Assembly: GCA_019614645.1 (NCBI GenBank)
Contig: JABWDB010000007.1
Location: 1,302,001 to 1,366,000, forward strand
Length of the DNA: 64,000 nucleotides
Reading direction: 5' to 3'
Origin: Stratiolaelaps scimitus
Lineage: Eukaryota > Arthropoda > Arachnida > Mesostigmata > Laelapidae
Within the stretch, counting starts at the first letter, position 1; each line of letters begins with the position of its first letter. The notes below the pieces were generated by a model. The model saw only the letters and a program-made list of their open reading frames with translations. It did not search any database and was not told the origin of the DNA. Made by a program: the position numbers and the translations under genes. This document shows positions 54,158 through 63,503 of the stretch, piece by piece.

Positions 54158-54460
54158 TCGCCATCTATGCGATTCTGTCGGATAATTACTCGATGGTTTT
54201 TCATCTGATGGACCAGGGAGGTCTGGGCCGCAGCTGAGCAAGTCAATACTCAGCAATGTATCTCATATTCTCACAAGATAACAAATCATAGAGTCATCGA
54301 CAAACGTGTTTGACCTTGAGCTTGTATCGAATTGCAGCCACTCCTGTATACATTCTGCTTAAGAATAATGGCAGCAGAGATCAGTAGTTAACTCATCTTG
54401 ATAGTTGACAATAGCGATAGCGTTTATGATATATACGTTATACGTTGTTAGTGGCGGCGT
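54158..54460 (-). pseudogene. class-B gustatory receptor relic
   Basis: On minus, CAGACCTCCCTGGTCCATCA near 54210 matches the LDLSDPS region. GATGACTC near 54295, followed downstream by GTCAACTATCAAGATGAG, matches the 5' part. The middle and 3' parts are lost. Confidence 0.5.
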
Positions 54461-55180
54461 CCATTTCAGGCTGAATATATGAGATTTCTTTGTTTAATGC
54501 TCGTATCATCCAAGCTTCACCTGCATATACTACTCAATATCTGCTTCACTTGATTCCCGATTCAGGGGCATTACCGGAATAAGCACTAGGTTATTATTAC
54601 AAGTTGTTAGAATGGAAAGAACCCGTTTAACCTGGTTTGCGCATTATTGCACTTATGTATTAACAAAAAACGTAATTTTGCAAATATAATTGGATGATGT
54701 CGTGAACAGCGCTTATAATTATGTCAACTCAAACGCTCAAAGATCGATACACACGTAATTTATGTTCGTACATTGAACATAACAGCTCCGTTGTGATGGA
54801 CTATAGTGGCATTTCAGCTTTCATAACAGCGAAGGGTGAAGTGCGTTATGTTGCACAAGGTTTTTTTATGAAGTTCTGCTTGTTAGCGGGGAGACGAATG
54901 CTGTCAATAGTTGGATGAATGTTGCTTGACCAATTGTATTTCCAATTTACATTTCAGGCACTTTCCGCTCGGCGCGCATATGAATATAATCGCACGCCTT
55001 AAAGAAACATTGATGTGTATCATGTGACATTTTGTGGGACTCGACCTTTGTTTTCTCAGAGTATCAAATGCTTGGGAATTCCCCTTCATGAGACAACGAC
55101 AGGCAGGCTCACTTAGCTGCTCCTAAATGCTATGCAATTATCTGCAGCACTGAGGATCTTGGGATTCCGCCTCAGGTTCT
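54461..55180. other. receptor-unit spacer
   Basis: Contains a degraded class-B upstream block near 54515-54575 and DNA shared with 41150-41450. No gene. Confidence 0.4.
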
Positions 55181-55184
55181 CTTA

Positions 55185-55273
55185 CTATAAGAGAGAGACA
55201 TATAAGAGAGCTAAAGCATTATGAAATTGCAGCTCCTTTAATAAACCAATAAAGCTTTACCTTTACCTTTACT
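55185..55273 (+). mobile_element. SINE copy (3' part)
   Basis: GACATATAAGAGAGCTAAAG, then TTGCAGCTCCTTTAATAAAC and CAATAAAGCTTTACC followed by CTTTAC repeats. The tRNA-like 5' part is not seen. It interrupts a type-I flank whose GGATTCCGCCTCAGGTTCTC lies just upstream. Confidence 0.75.
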
Positions 55274-55838
55274 TGTTATCAAGATATCACCGTACTCAAT
55301 CGTTCCAATCGTCCCTCCAACACGGTTGAGACACCCTTAATAGCTAACGTTCTGTAAAATAAACACTAGGATGTCACCATCTGTGATTCCCCAATAGGAG
55401 TTCAATTGCGCACCTTAGATATTTTTTTGTGAATTGCTTCATTATTTATTGTGATACAAGTTATATTCGATGTTGCGTTAGTACGATTCACACTGTGAAT
55501 ACACAATACTGGTGACATGAAATGGGTGAGTGTTTATCACACAAGTTCAACATGTTCCGTGGATTTCAACTTGAGAACAAACCATATTCTCGTGATACTC
55601 ACAGCCAGATCAACGATTACATCAAACATTGCTTCAGTTTTCATGTTTGCTGCCCTCATGAGGTCCCCCACAGATTTCCCACCTCGACTGTCCTTCACTC
55701 AGCATTGCACCTATCTTCTTTAATTTTTTTCAAGAAGTCCAGGATCGTCTGCTCGCGATGAGCGCTTTACTTGACAAGCGTATAGTGATAATAAAGCTAC
55801 GTGTGACTTGCAAAGCTTAACGTACACATTTACGTTCT
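55274..55838 (-). repeat. type-I receptor 3' flank
   Basis: Minus-strand copy running up to the receptor at 55839. It is near-identical to 59640-60038 where they overlap (CACACTGTGAATACACAATA and onwards). Confidence 0.65.
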
Positions 55839-57029
55839 TTACACAGAATGCTGTAGTTTAAGCTCGTCAAAGTGGCCCATGAATCGATAATCAAACTGGA
55901 GGAGTACCCCGACACAAGTGATCACTGCTCCAACGTAGGAAACGAATGAGCTCTTTGAGAGCGTCAGCCAGCTTGAAACCTCTAATGCATCCTGCTTCTC
56001 ATTGAATTTCAAAAGTCTTCGCAGGTAGTCCTGTTCCGTGACAGACAATGAGTTCAATCTTGTTGCGGATATTCGAAACGCGGTTCGCTTACACTCGTCA
56101 ATGATCGCACTCCCCATAACGGCCATATAGTACAATGTGCAAACAAAAAGACATGAATTTACCAGATAATGGATTCCCAGCATTCCCTTGAAAAAAATCC
56201 AATATCGAATAGCCGTGATGTACAATAATAGGAAGAGTTCCGCGAACATGAACAGAACAAGTGTGGAGAAAGTCGAGTTAACTACAGAGATCATTTCTCG
56301 AATCTGTTTTTTCTTACAGATCAATTGTTCGCTCGACAATTGCGTCAATGACCTGTCGAGCTGCTTGAGACATCGAAGAACCATGGACTGGCTCTGTATG
56401 TTGAGAATCATCGCCAAATAGTATATTTGCCTTACGTATCCAGTGGTGCACGCGCCTATGACTAAAACCATATCAAGTGTTGTTTGAGATTCCCCTAGAA
56501 TTAGTTTACGGAGGCGGTAGACACATATTCGAATCTCGCCCGCCGTGAAGACACACCAACAGAAAAGATACACGACAAATGATCTAACGCTCAGATAGTG
56601 ACTCTTCTCTAAAAAAAGAGCCTTTAGACCGTTCTGATTGGCCCAGACAAATCGAGCTGCTACGCCACTGATCAATATGTAGTTTATAAAGAAGCCAAAT
56701 CGAAATATATCGCCTACACTTAACGTCGACTTTAGATATTTTTGACAAACGGGTACACTAGTAGAGATTACGGACACCAACCACAACGAAATAAAATTGA
56801 GTCTTATCAGAATCGTCCAGGAACACTTCTTAGGGGCGGCACTGCATGATGATACCAGAGGCGGGTGATGACTTGATTCTTCGTTGCCATTTGCCGCCGA
56901 TCGGCCAAGATCGAGTCCGTAGAAGAATGAAAAATCTTTAAGAAATCGAACACAAACCCTCATAAGATGTGAAGGTGACGACGGTGCGGTCCCATGAGGA
57001 TATTGTTCAAAAGCATTTTCTTTGGTCAT
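55839..57029 (-). CDS. gustatory receptor, class A (copy A9), altered C terminus
   Basis: Intact frame of 396 residues starting MTKENAFEQYPHGTAPSSPS. Close to copies A8 and A10 throughout. It has the usual N-terminal phrase, membrane segments, EQLICKKKQIREMISVVNST and TCVGVLLQF at about residue 371. The last residues read DELKLQHSV rather than DELKLHRIVT: the gene runs directly into the type-I flank (CTACAGCATTCTGTGTAA on the minus strand), so a deletion has fused the 3' end to repeat DNA. Probably functional, since only the tail beyond the last membrane segment is affected. No AATAAA overlaps this stop. Confidence 0.85.
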   Translation of the reverse strand: MTKENAFEQYPHGTAPSSPSHLMRVCVRFLKDFSFFYGLDLGRSAANGNEESSHHPPLVSSCSAAPKKCSWTILIRLNFISLWLVSVISTSVPVCQKYLKSTLSVGDIFRFGFFINYILISGVAARFVWANQNGLKALFLEKSHYLSVRSFVVYLFCWCVFTAGEIRICVYRLRKLILGESQTTLDMVLVIGACTTGYVRQIYYLAMILNIQSQSMVLRCLKQLDRSLTQLSSEQLICKKKQIREMISVVNSTFSTLVLFMFAELFLLLYITAIRYWIFFKGMLGIHYLVNSCLFVCTLYYMAVMGSAIIDECKRTAFRISATRLNSLSVTEQDYLRRLLKFNEKQDALEVSSWLTLSKSSFVSYVGAVITCVGVLLQFDYRFMGHFDELKLQHSV

Positions 57030-57164
57030 TTCGCGACTTGAGTATGTAGGTTGCTACGGTAGCCAAATCCTGTCTTGTTTCGATCTGCCCGCTTGCTTTG
57101 ATTTGTAGTGGCTGGATTTTCTCTAAAGACCACTCTATAAGCAAGAGCATGTACAGAATGAGTA

Positions 57165-57190
57165 GAATCAATCGTCCGTTATAGGCACTA
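57165..57190 (-). promoter_or_regulatory. class-A promoter-like block
   Basis: Minus strand TAGTGCCTATAACGGACGAT followed by TGATTC, about 140-160 bp upstream of the start at 57029. Confidence 0.5.
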
Positions 57191-57599
57191 CGTATTGTTA
57201 TTGTATATTTTACGACGTACAATAATAATCAATATCCGACAGCAGTCCTCTGGACATCCAATAGCACTTTCTGCACAAGGACGTACACATATACTATTGC
57301 ACTGATTTAGTTATAGAGCGATTGTGAGAAGCGAACGAACAAGGCGAAACAGGCCTCGATCTAAGACTCGAACCCTCACATAATGGTCTAGCAGATATTG
57401 TTACCTTCATTGTAAACTTACAGTTGCATTTAAATGAATGATTTAATTAATTTGCGTATATTGATTTGAGAGCACGCGGTGCGTAGCCACGATTGGCTAA
57501 CCTCACCTATGCTGAGGCTGCTTAGTTAACTACTTTAGTGCAAGGGGAGGCCACAGCCGCAGACTGAGATCCAAGTGTCACAGGTAGTGTTAAAGTATG
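57191..57599 (-). other. class-A upstream flank, unit repeat
   Basis: Shared flank, near-identical to 61382-61800. No gene. Confidence 0.55.
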
Positions 57600-57870
57600 G
57601 TCTCTTTGCTCTGGGTAGGAAGCCGGGGATTGGTTACGTGTAATCATTCTAACATGAAGGTGACCATAGCCGAGGGGTGACCCGGTCATGTTTTAGCTGA
57701 GGGACGATATTGGATATCTGACTCTGTCAGATCATTACTCGAGGGATGTTCATGACAGGTACTCTCACAAGAAAACAAATCGGTGATGACACCCAAACAA
57801 CGCACTCGATAGGTATTGCCACTATGTTCGTTTGAGATATTGACAAACGTGTCTGATCTTGAGGCTGTGC
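57600..57870 (-). pseudogene. class-B gustatory receptor relic, collapsed
   Basis: The 3' relic phrases (TTACGTGTAATCATTCTAAC near 57640, plus-strand text) are joined near 57715 to the class-B 5' part (TCTGTCAGATCATTACTCGA), so the middle is deleted. The same junction occurs at 61900. Confidence 0.5.
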
Positions 57871-57940
57871 CGAACACCAGCCAGTATTGTATACATTTGG
57901 CCTAAGAATAACAGTAGCAAAGATCTGTAGTTGCCTCATC

Positions 57941-58825
57941 GACAAGGGACGAACGGATTGACAGAATCAAGGCAGCTTTTGAGCAAACTAGAGCTTGGTC
58001 CATGGAGTCTTTGTCGGCTGAAACTGGGATTACTCAGGTGACCTGTCATTGAATTATCACCAATATACTGAAGATGAAGAAATCAATGCAAAATGGGTCC
58101 CCTATACACGGAGTGCTGCCAGATAAAAATGGGTGTGGAATGTTCGACATCTAATTTGAAGACTTATACGCAACAAAGCAGTCGCTTCGAACACACTGTG
58201 TCGATAGACGAGACATGGGTTAGCCTGCATAGACCTCCTGAGAAGGACCAAGTAAAACAGGGGCTCCGATAAGGTGAAGCGGCAACGTTTGTGGCAGTGC
58301 CAGATAGATTCGGACGAAAAGTGGTGATGATACTCGTCCTGGATACCAAGGGCGTTTGCTATTACGAAAAGTTAGCCGCAAAAGAAAGATTCAATGCTCC
58401 CCGATATCTCGACTTTTTGAAAGGATTGATGAACAAATTGCCTGGGGATCGACAGCACCGAGTGTGGTTACTCGACGACAATGCAAGACCACACCGCACT
58501 GCTGAAATTACGGCCTGGGTGGAGGGGAACAATATTGAGCGATGGCTTCAACCTCATATTCTCCTGATTTAAGCACATGTGATTATGGTTGTTTCCATGC
58601 ATTAAGATGGGCAATATGTGGGGTTCCATATGCAAACGTCGACTTACTCAAAGAAGCAATAGATAACGAAATTATATATGGAAATGCAAATGGTAAATAT
58701 TTGGCTATGTCAAGACTCCCAGCGCGCGTGTCGTGGCATCGGTGTGTAAATAAAGCTAGAGAGTACTTCTAACTCATACCAAAATATCTTTGCTCTAACT
58801 CATTTAGTTCAAAAGTTATTGGCAT
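57941..58825 (+). pseudogene. mariner transposase relic (DD34D), copy 1
   Basis: Translation in several frames gives RDERIDRIKAAFEQTRAWSM, then a first catalytic region SIDETWVSLHRPPEKDQ near 58205, LLDDNARPHRTAEI near 58470 and SPDLSTCDYGCFHAL near 58560. The second and third aspartates are 34 residues apart by the counterpart frame in copy 2, the mariner spacing. Stops before GEAATF and a frameshift after WLQPH inactivate it. Its insertion point in the class-B flank is shown by the empty site near 50730. It is flanked by a receptor unit duplicated at 62.1 kb. Confidence 0.75.
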
Positions 58826-59639
58826 TGCAGTAAGTCGTAAGCAGTAAGTCGTAATGTTTATTAGAATAGAGAGAAATAGCTAGTGCTGATTTTCCATTAT
58901 TGCATTTATGTATAAATAACACATTTGCGAATATAATTCAAGAGCGTTACAAAAAGCATTCGTGATACTGTTGAGTAACATAGATCTATACACACTTGTA
59001 ATCTATCTACTCATGCTGAACGTAGCAGCTACGTCTTAATAAACCATAGGGATATTTCAACTTCAACCTCAAGAGTAACTCAAAAGGATTATGCCTCACA
59101 ATGTTTTTAGCAGCGTCTTGTTGTTAGTGTGGGGACAAATGTTGTGGAGACTTAACTGAGTCATTGAATTTCCTACTTGCAATTTAGACAAAGACCATGA
59201 AGTAAAGCGAACAAACTCTTCATCCGCTATACAGCGTAATTTTATCAGTTTAAACACGACATCTCATTTTATTAACAGAGCCCAACGGAAGAGTAGACGC
59301 CAACAGGTTAATGTCAGTCTTCAAAATCACTGTATACAGTGTAGGACCATTGAAGGACCATTTATATATTGAAAATAATCAATCGCTCTGTACTTAGATC
59401 ATGACAATAAGGGGCGATGCAGTTCACAGCACGCTTCATCATTTTGTCGTTATACTTCACCACTTCAATTACAATTAAACCGCCACCACCATTCGGTGAA
59501 CATTTAGTGGCGTTCGAGACAGAGCCGTCCCCTCCACACAATGGGGGCGAGAGATCGTATTATATTTGCCGGAATCAGCCAGCATGAAGAGAAATCGTTA
59601 TCAAATATACGTCAATATCGTTATAGAAATGTTATCACA
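58826..59639 (-). other. receptor-unit spacer (right part of the ~4.2-kb duplicated unit)
   Basis: 58860-59492 matches 63225-64000, apart from a SINE present only in the right copy. It includes a type-II-like stretch (CAGTTTAAACACGACATCTC near 59250). No gene. Confidence 0.6.
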
Positions 59640-60038
59640 ATTATTAGCATAAGGCATATTCGATGTTGTGCTATTGCGCCTCACACTGTGAATACACAAT
59701 ACTGGTGACATGGAATGGGTGAGTGTTTTTCACACAAGTTCCATATGTGCGGTGGATTTCGGCTTCAGGACAAACCATATTCTCGTGGTACTCACAGTCA
59801 GATCAACGATTACATTAAAGCTTCCGCTTTGTCGTCTACTACCTTCATCGGGTCCCCCATAGATTTCCCATTTCGATTGTCCATCACCCAGAATTGCACC
59901 TAAACTCAACTCTGCATAGAAATCTTCTTTACATTTTTCCAAGAAGGCCAAGATCGTCTGCTTGCGATGAATGCGATACTTGACAAGCGTACATTAATAA
60001 TAAAATTACATGTGACTCGCAAAGCTTAACGTACACAT
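59640..60038 (-). repeat. type-I receptor 3' flank
   Basis: Near-identical to 55440-55838, running straight into the receptor at 60039. The 73-codon minus ORF at 59730-59951 is part of this repeat. Confidence 0.65.
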
Positions 60039-61217
60039 TTACGATCTTAGTTTAAGCTCGTCAAAGTGACCCATGAATCGATAATCAAACTGGATGAGTA
60101 CCCCGACACAAGTGATCACTGCTCCAACGTAGGAAACGAATGTCCTCTTTGAGAGCGTCAACCAGCCTGAAACCTCTAAAGCATCCTGGTTCTCATCGAA
60201 TTTCAAAAGTCTTCGCAGGTAGTCCTGTTCCGTGACAGACAATGAGTTCAATCTTATTGTTGATATTCGAAACGCGGTTCGCTTACACTCGTCAATGATC
60301 GCACTCCCCAGAACGGCCATATAGTACAGTGTGCAAACAAAAAGTAACGAATTCACCAGGTGATGGATTCCGCTCAATTCGCTGAATATACCTCGATACT
60401 TTATGGCCACGGTGTACAATAATAGGAAGAGTTCCGCGAACATGAACAGAATAAGCGTGGAGAAAGTCGAGTTAACTACAGAGATCATTTCTCGAATCTG
60501 TTTTTTCTTACAGATCAATTGTTCGCTCGACAATTGCGTCAATGACCTGTCGAGCTGCTTGAGACATCGAAGAACCATGGACTGGCTCTGTATGTTGAGA
60601 ATCATCGCCAAATAGTATATTTGCCTTACGTATCCAGTGGTGCACGCGCCTATGACTAAAACCATATAAAGTGTTGTTTGAGATTCCCCTAGAATTAGTT
60701 CACGGAGGCGGTCGACACATATTCGAATCTCGCCCGCCGTGAAGACACACCAACAGCAAAGATACACGACCAATGATCTAACGTTCAGATGGTGACTCTT
60801 CTCTAAAACAAGAGCCTTTAGACCGTCCTGATTGGCCCAGAGAAATCGAGCTGCTACGCCACCGATCAATATGTAGTGTATATAGAAACCATTTCGAAAT
60901 ATGTCGCCCACACTGTACGACAGCTTACTATTTCGTTGATAACCACCAATATAAATGACAGACATCAGCCACAAGGAAATAAACTTGAGTCTCATCAGAA
61001 TCGTCCAGGAACATTTCTTGGGGGTGGCACTGCATGATGATACTAGAGGCGGGTGATCACTTGATTCTTCGATGGTAGTTGCCGCTGGTCGGCCAAGATC
61101 GAGTCCGTAGAAGAATGCAAAATCTTTAAGAAATCGAATGCAGACCCTCATAAGACGTGAAGGTGACGACGGTGCGGTCCCATGAGGATATTGTTTAATA
61201 ACATCTTCTTTGGTCAT
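60039..61217 (-). CDS. gustatory receptor, class A (copy A10), shortened C terminus
   Basis: Intact frame of 392 residues from MTKEDVIKQYPHGTAPSSPS; an upstream in-frame ATG at 61235 is less likely by comparison with paralogues. Membrane segments begin LKFISLWLMSVIYIGGYQR (changed around residue 85 relative to A8 and A9) and FRNGFYIHYILIGGVAARF. EQLICKKKQIREMISVVNST and TCVGVLIQF (residue about 369) follow. The C terminus is DELKLRS, cut by the same kind of fusion to type-I flank DNA as in A9 but at a different base. It forms a tandem duplicate pair with A9. Confidence 0.85.
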   Translation of the reverse strand: MTKEDVIKQYPHGTAPSSPSRLMRVCIRFLKDFAFFYGLDLGRPAATTIEESSDHPPLVSSCSATPKKCSWTILMRLKFISLWLMSVIYIGGYQRNSKLSYSVGDIFRNGFYIHYILIGGVAARFLWANQDGLKALVLEKSHHLNVRSLVVYLCCWCVFTAGEIRICVDRLRELILGESQTTLYMVLVIGACTTGYVRQIYYLAMILNIQSQSMVLRCLKQLDRSLTQLSSEQLICKKKQIREMISVVNSTFSTLILFMFAELFLLLYTVAIKYRGIFSELSGIHHLVNSLLFVCTLYYMAVLGSAIIDECKRTAFRISTIRLNSLSVTEQDYLRRLLKFDENQDALEVSGWLTLSKRTFVSYVGAVITCVGVLIQFDYRFMGHFDELKLRS

Positions 61218-61352
61218 TTGGTGAGTTGAATACATAGTTTGCTATGATAGCTGAAAGCCTGTCTTGTTTCGATCTGCCCGCTTGCTTTGATTTGTAGTGG
61301 CTGGATTTACACTAAAGACCACTCTATAAGTACGCGCATGAGCAGAATGTGT

Positions 61353-61381
61353 ACAATCGATCGTCCGTTATAGGCACAATG
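61353..61381 (-). promoter_or_regulatory. class-A promoter-like block
   Basis: Minus strand CATTGTGCCTATAACGGACG followed by ATCGATTG, about 140-165 bp upstream of the start at 61217. Confidence 0.5.
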
Positions 61382-61799
61382 TATTGTTATTGTATATTTT
61401 AAGACGTACAATAATAATCAATATCCGACAGCAGTCCTCTGGACATCCAATAGCACTTTCTGCACAAGGACGTACACATATACTATTGCACTTATTTAGT
61501 TATAGACTGATTGTGAGAAGCGAACGAACAAGGCGAAACAGGCCTCGATCTAAGACTCGAACACATAATGGTCTAGCAGATATTGTTACCTTCATTGTAA
61601 ACTTACAGTTGCATTTAAATGAAAGATTTAATTCATTTGCGTATATTGATTTATGAGCACGCGGCGCGTAGCCTCGATTGGCTAATCTCGCCAATACTGA
61701 GGCTGCTTAGGTTAATGCCTTAGTACAATGTAATGCTGCAGCCGTAGATTCAAGATACAAGTGTCTCAGAGAGTGCTAAAGAATAGTCTATTTGCTCTG
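61382..61799 (-). other. class-A upstream flank, unit repeat
   Basis: Near-identical to 57191-57600. No gene. Confidence 0.55.
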
Positions 61800-62060
61800 G
61801 GTAGGAAGACGGGGATCGGTTACGTGTAATCATTCTAACATGAAGGTGACCATAGCCGAGGGGTGACCCGGTCATGTTTTAGCTGAGGGACGATATTGGA
61901 TATCTGACTCTGTCAGATCATTACTCGAGGGATGTTCATGACAGGTACTCTCACAAGAAAACAAATCGGTGATGACACCCAAACAACGCACTCGATAGGT
62001 ATTGCCACTATATTCGTTTGAGTTATTGACAAACGGGTTCGATCTTGATCCTGTGCCGAA
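61800..62060 (-). pseudogene. class-B gustatory receptor relic, collapsed
   Basis: Same deletion junction as the relic at 57600-57870 (GATATTGGATATCTGACTCT followed by GTCAGATCATTACTCG), so the deletion predates the tandem duplication. Confidence 0.5.
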
Positions 62061-62126
62061 CACCAGCCAGTATTGTATACATTTTGCCTAAGAATAACAG
62101 TAGCAAAGATCTGTAGTTGCCTCATC

Positions 62127-63016
62127 GACAAGGGACGAACGGATTGGCAGAATCAAGGCAGCTTTTGAGCAAACTAGAGCTTGGTCCATGGAGTCTTTGT
62201 CGGCTGAAACTGGGATTCCTCAGTCAACGTGTCATTGAATTATCACCAATATACTGAAGATGAAGAAAATCAATGCAAAATGGGTCCCCCATACACTGAG
62301 TGCTGACCAGATAAAAATGGGTGTGGAATGTTCGACATCTAATTTGAAGACTTATACGCAACAAAGCAGTCGCTTCGAACACACTGTGTCGATAGACAAG
62401 ACATGGGTTAGCCTGCATAGACCTCCTGAGAAGGACCAAGTAAAACAGTGGCTCCGATAAGGTGAAGCGGCAACGTTTGTGGCAGTGCCAGATAGATTCG
62501 GACGAAAAGTGGTGATCATACTCGTCCTGGATACCAAGGGCATTTGCTATTACGAAATATTAGCCGCAAAAGAAAGACTCAATGTTGCCCGATATCTCGA
62601 CTTTTTGAAGACATTGATGAACAAATTGCGTGGGGATCGACGGCACCGAGTGTGGTTACTCGACGACAATGCAAGACCTCACCGCACTGCTGAAATTACG
62701 GCCTGGGTGGAAGGGAACAATATTGAGCGATGGCTTCAACCCTCATATTCTCCTGATTTAAGCACATGTGATTATGGTTGTTTCCATGCATTAAAAAGAG
62801 CAATAGGTGGGGTTCCATACACAAACGTTGACTTTACTCATAATAGCAATAGATACCGAAATTATAAATGGAAATGCGACTGGTAAATATTTGGCTATGT
62901 CAAAACTCCCAGCGCGCGTATCGTGGAATCGGTGTGTAAATAAAGCTGGATAGTACCTCTAACTCATACCAAAAGATCTTTGCTCTAACTCATTTAGTTC
63001 AAAAGTTATTGGCATT
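62127..63016 (+). pseudogene. mariner transposase relic (DD34D), copy 2
   Basis: Duplicate of the 57.9-kb element. The frame 62479-62886 reads through the second and third catalytic positions: LLDDNARPHRTAEITAW, then WLQPSYSPDLSTCDYGCFHA, with 34 residues between the aspartate of DNARPH and the one in CDYG. The first catalytic region here is SIDKTWVSLHRPP, with Glu changed to Lys next to the aspartate. Stops after QSTCH and before GEAATF are shared with copy 1, so the element was already dead when the unit duplicated. Confidence 0.75.
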
Positions 63017-63377
63017 TGGACAGTTCGCATGATATGCCCTAATAGTTGACAACAGCGTTTGGTTTAGGAACGCCGTTAATGGTAGCGTCAATTTCAGGCT
63101 AAATATTAGATATAATAGTTCTCGGTTAAATGATCGCATCATGCGAGCTCCACCTGCGTATGCTAATCTATAGCCAGCAGAGTTGATATCCGGCTCAGAG
63201 GCGTTAGCTCTATTAGCAGTAAGTCGTTCGTAATGTTCATTAGAATAGAGAGGAATAGCTAGTACTGTTATTCCATTGTTGTATATATGTATAAATAACA
63301 CATTTGCGAATCTAATTCAAGAACGTTACAAAAAGCATTCGTGATACTGTTGAGTAACATAGATCTATACACGCTTG
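63017..63377 (-). other. class-B 5' flank with conserved block
   Basis: Includes the class-B block at 63145-63208. About 170 bp of this stretch is deleted in the left unit copy, just after the mariner at 58826. Confidence 0.5.
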
Positions 63378-63503
63378 GACGGCTGAGTCTCTGGCTGTCG
63401 GAAGCCAGAGGCCGCAGGTTCGAGCCCCGCTGTGTGACATATAAGAGAGCTTAAGCATTGTAAAATTGCAGCTCCTTTAATAAACCAATAAACATTTACC
63501 AAA
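63378..63503 (+). mobile_element. tRNA-derived SINE, most complete copy
   Basis: The 5' part GACGGCTGAGTCTCTGGCTG with an arm CTGGCTGTCGGAAGCCAG, then a B box GGTTCGAGCCCC at 63417-63428, GACATATAAGAGAGCTTAAG, and the 3' tail TTGCAGCTCCTTTAATAAAC with CAATAAACATTTACC. Absent from the otherwise matching position at about 58995 in the duplicated unit. A CTTG on both sides may be part of a target duplication. Confidence 0.85.

Noticed and set aside
63378..63440. Possible functional tRNA gene
   Set aside because: It has a B box and an anticodon-like arm, but no proper acceptor stem, and it continues into the SINE tail shared by other copies.
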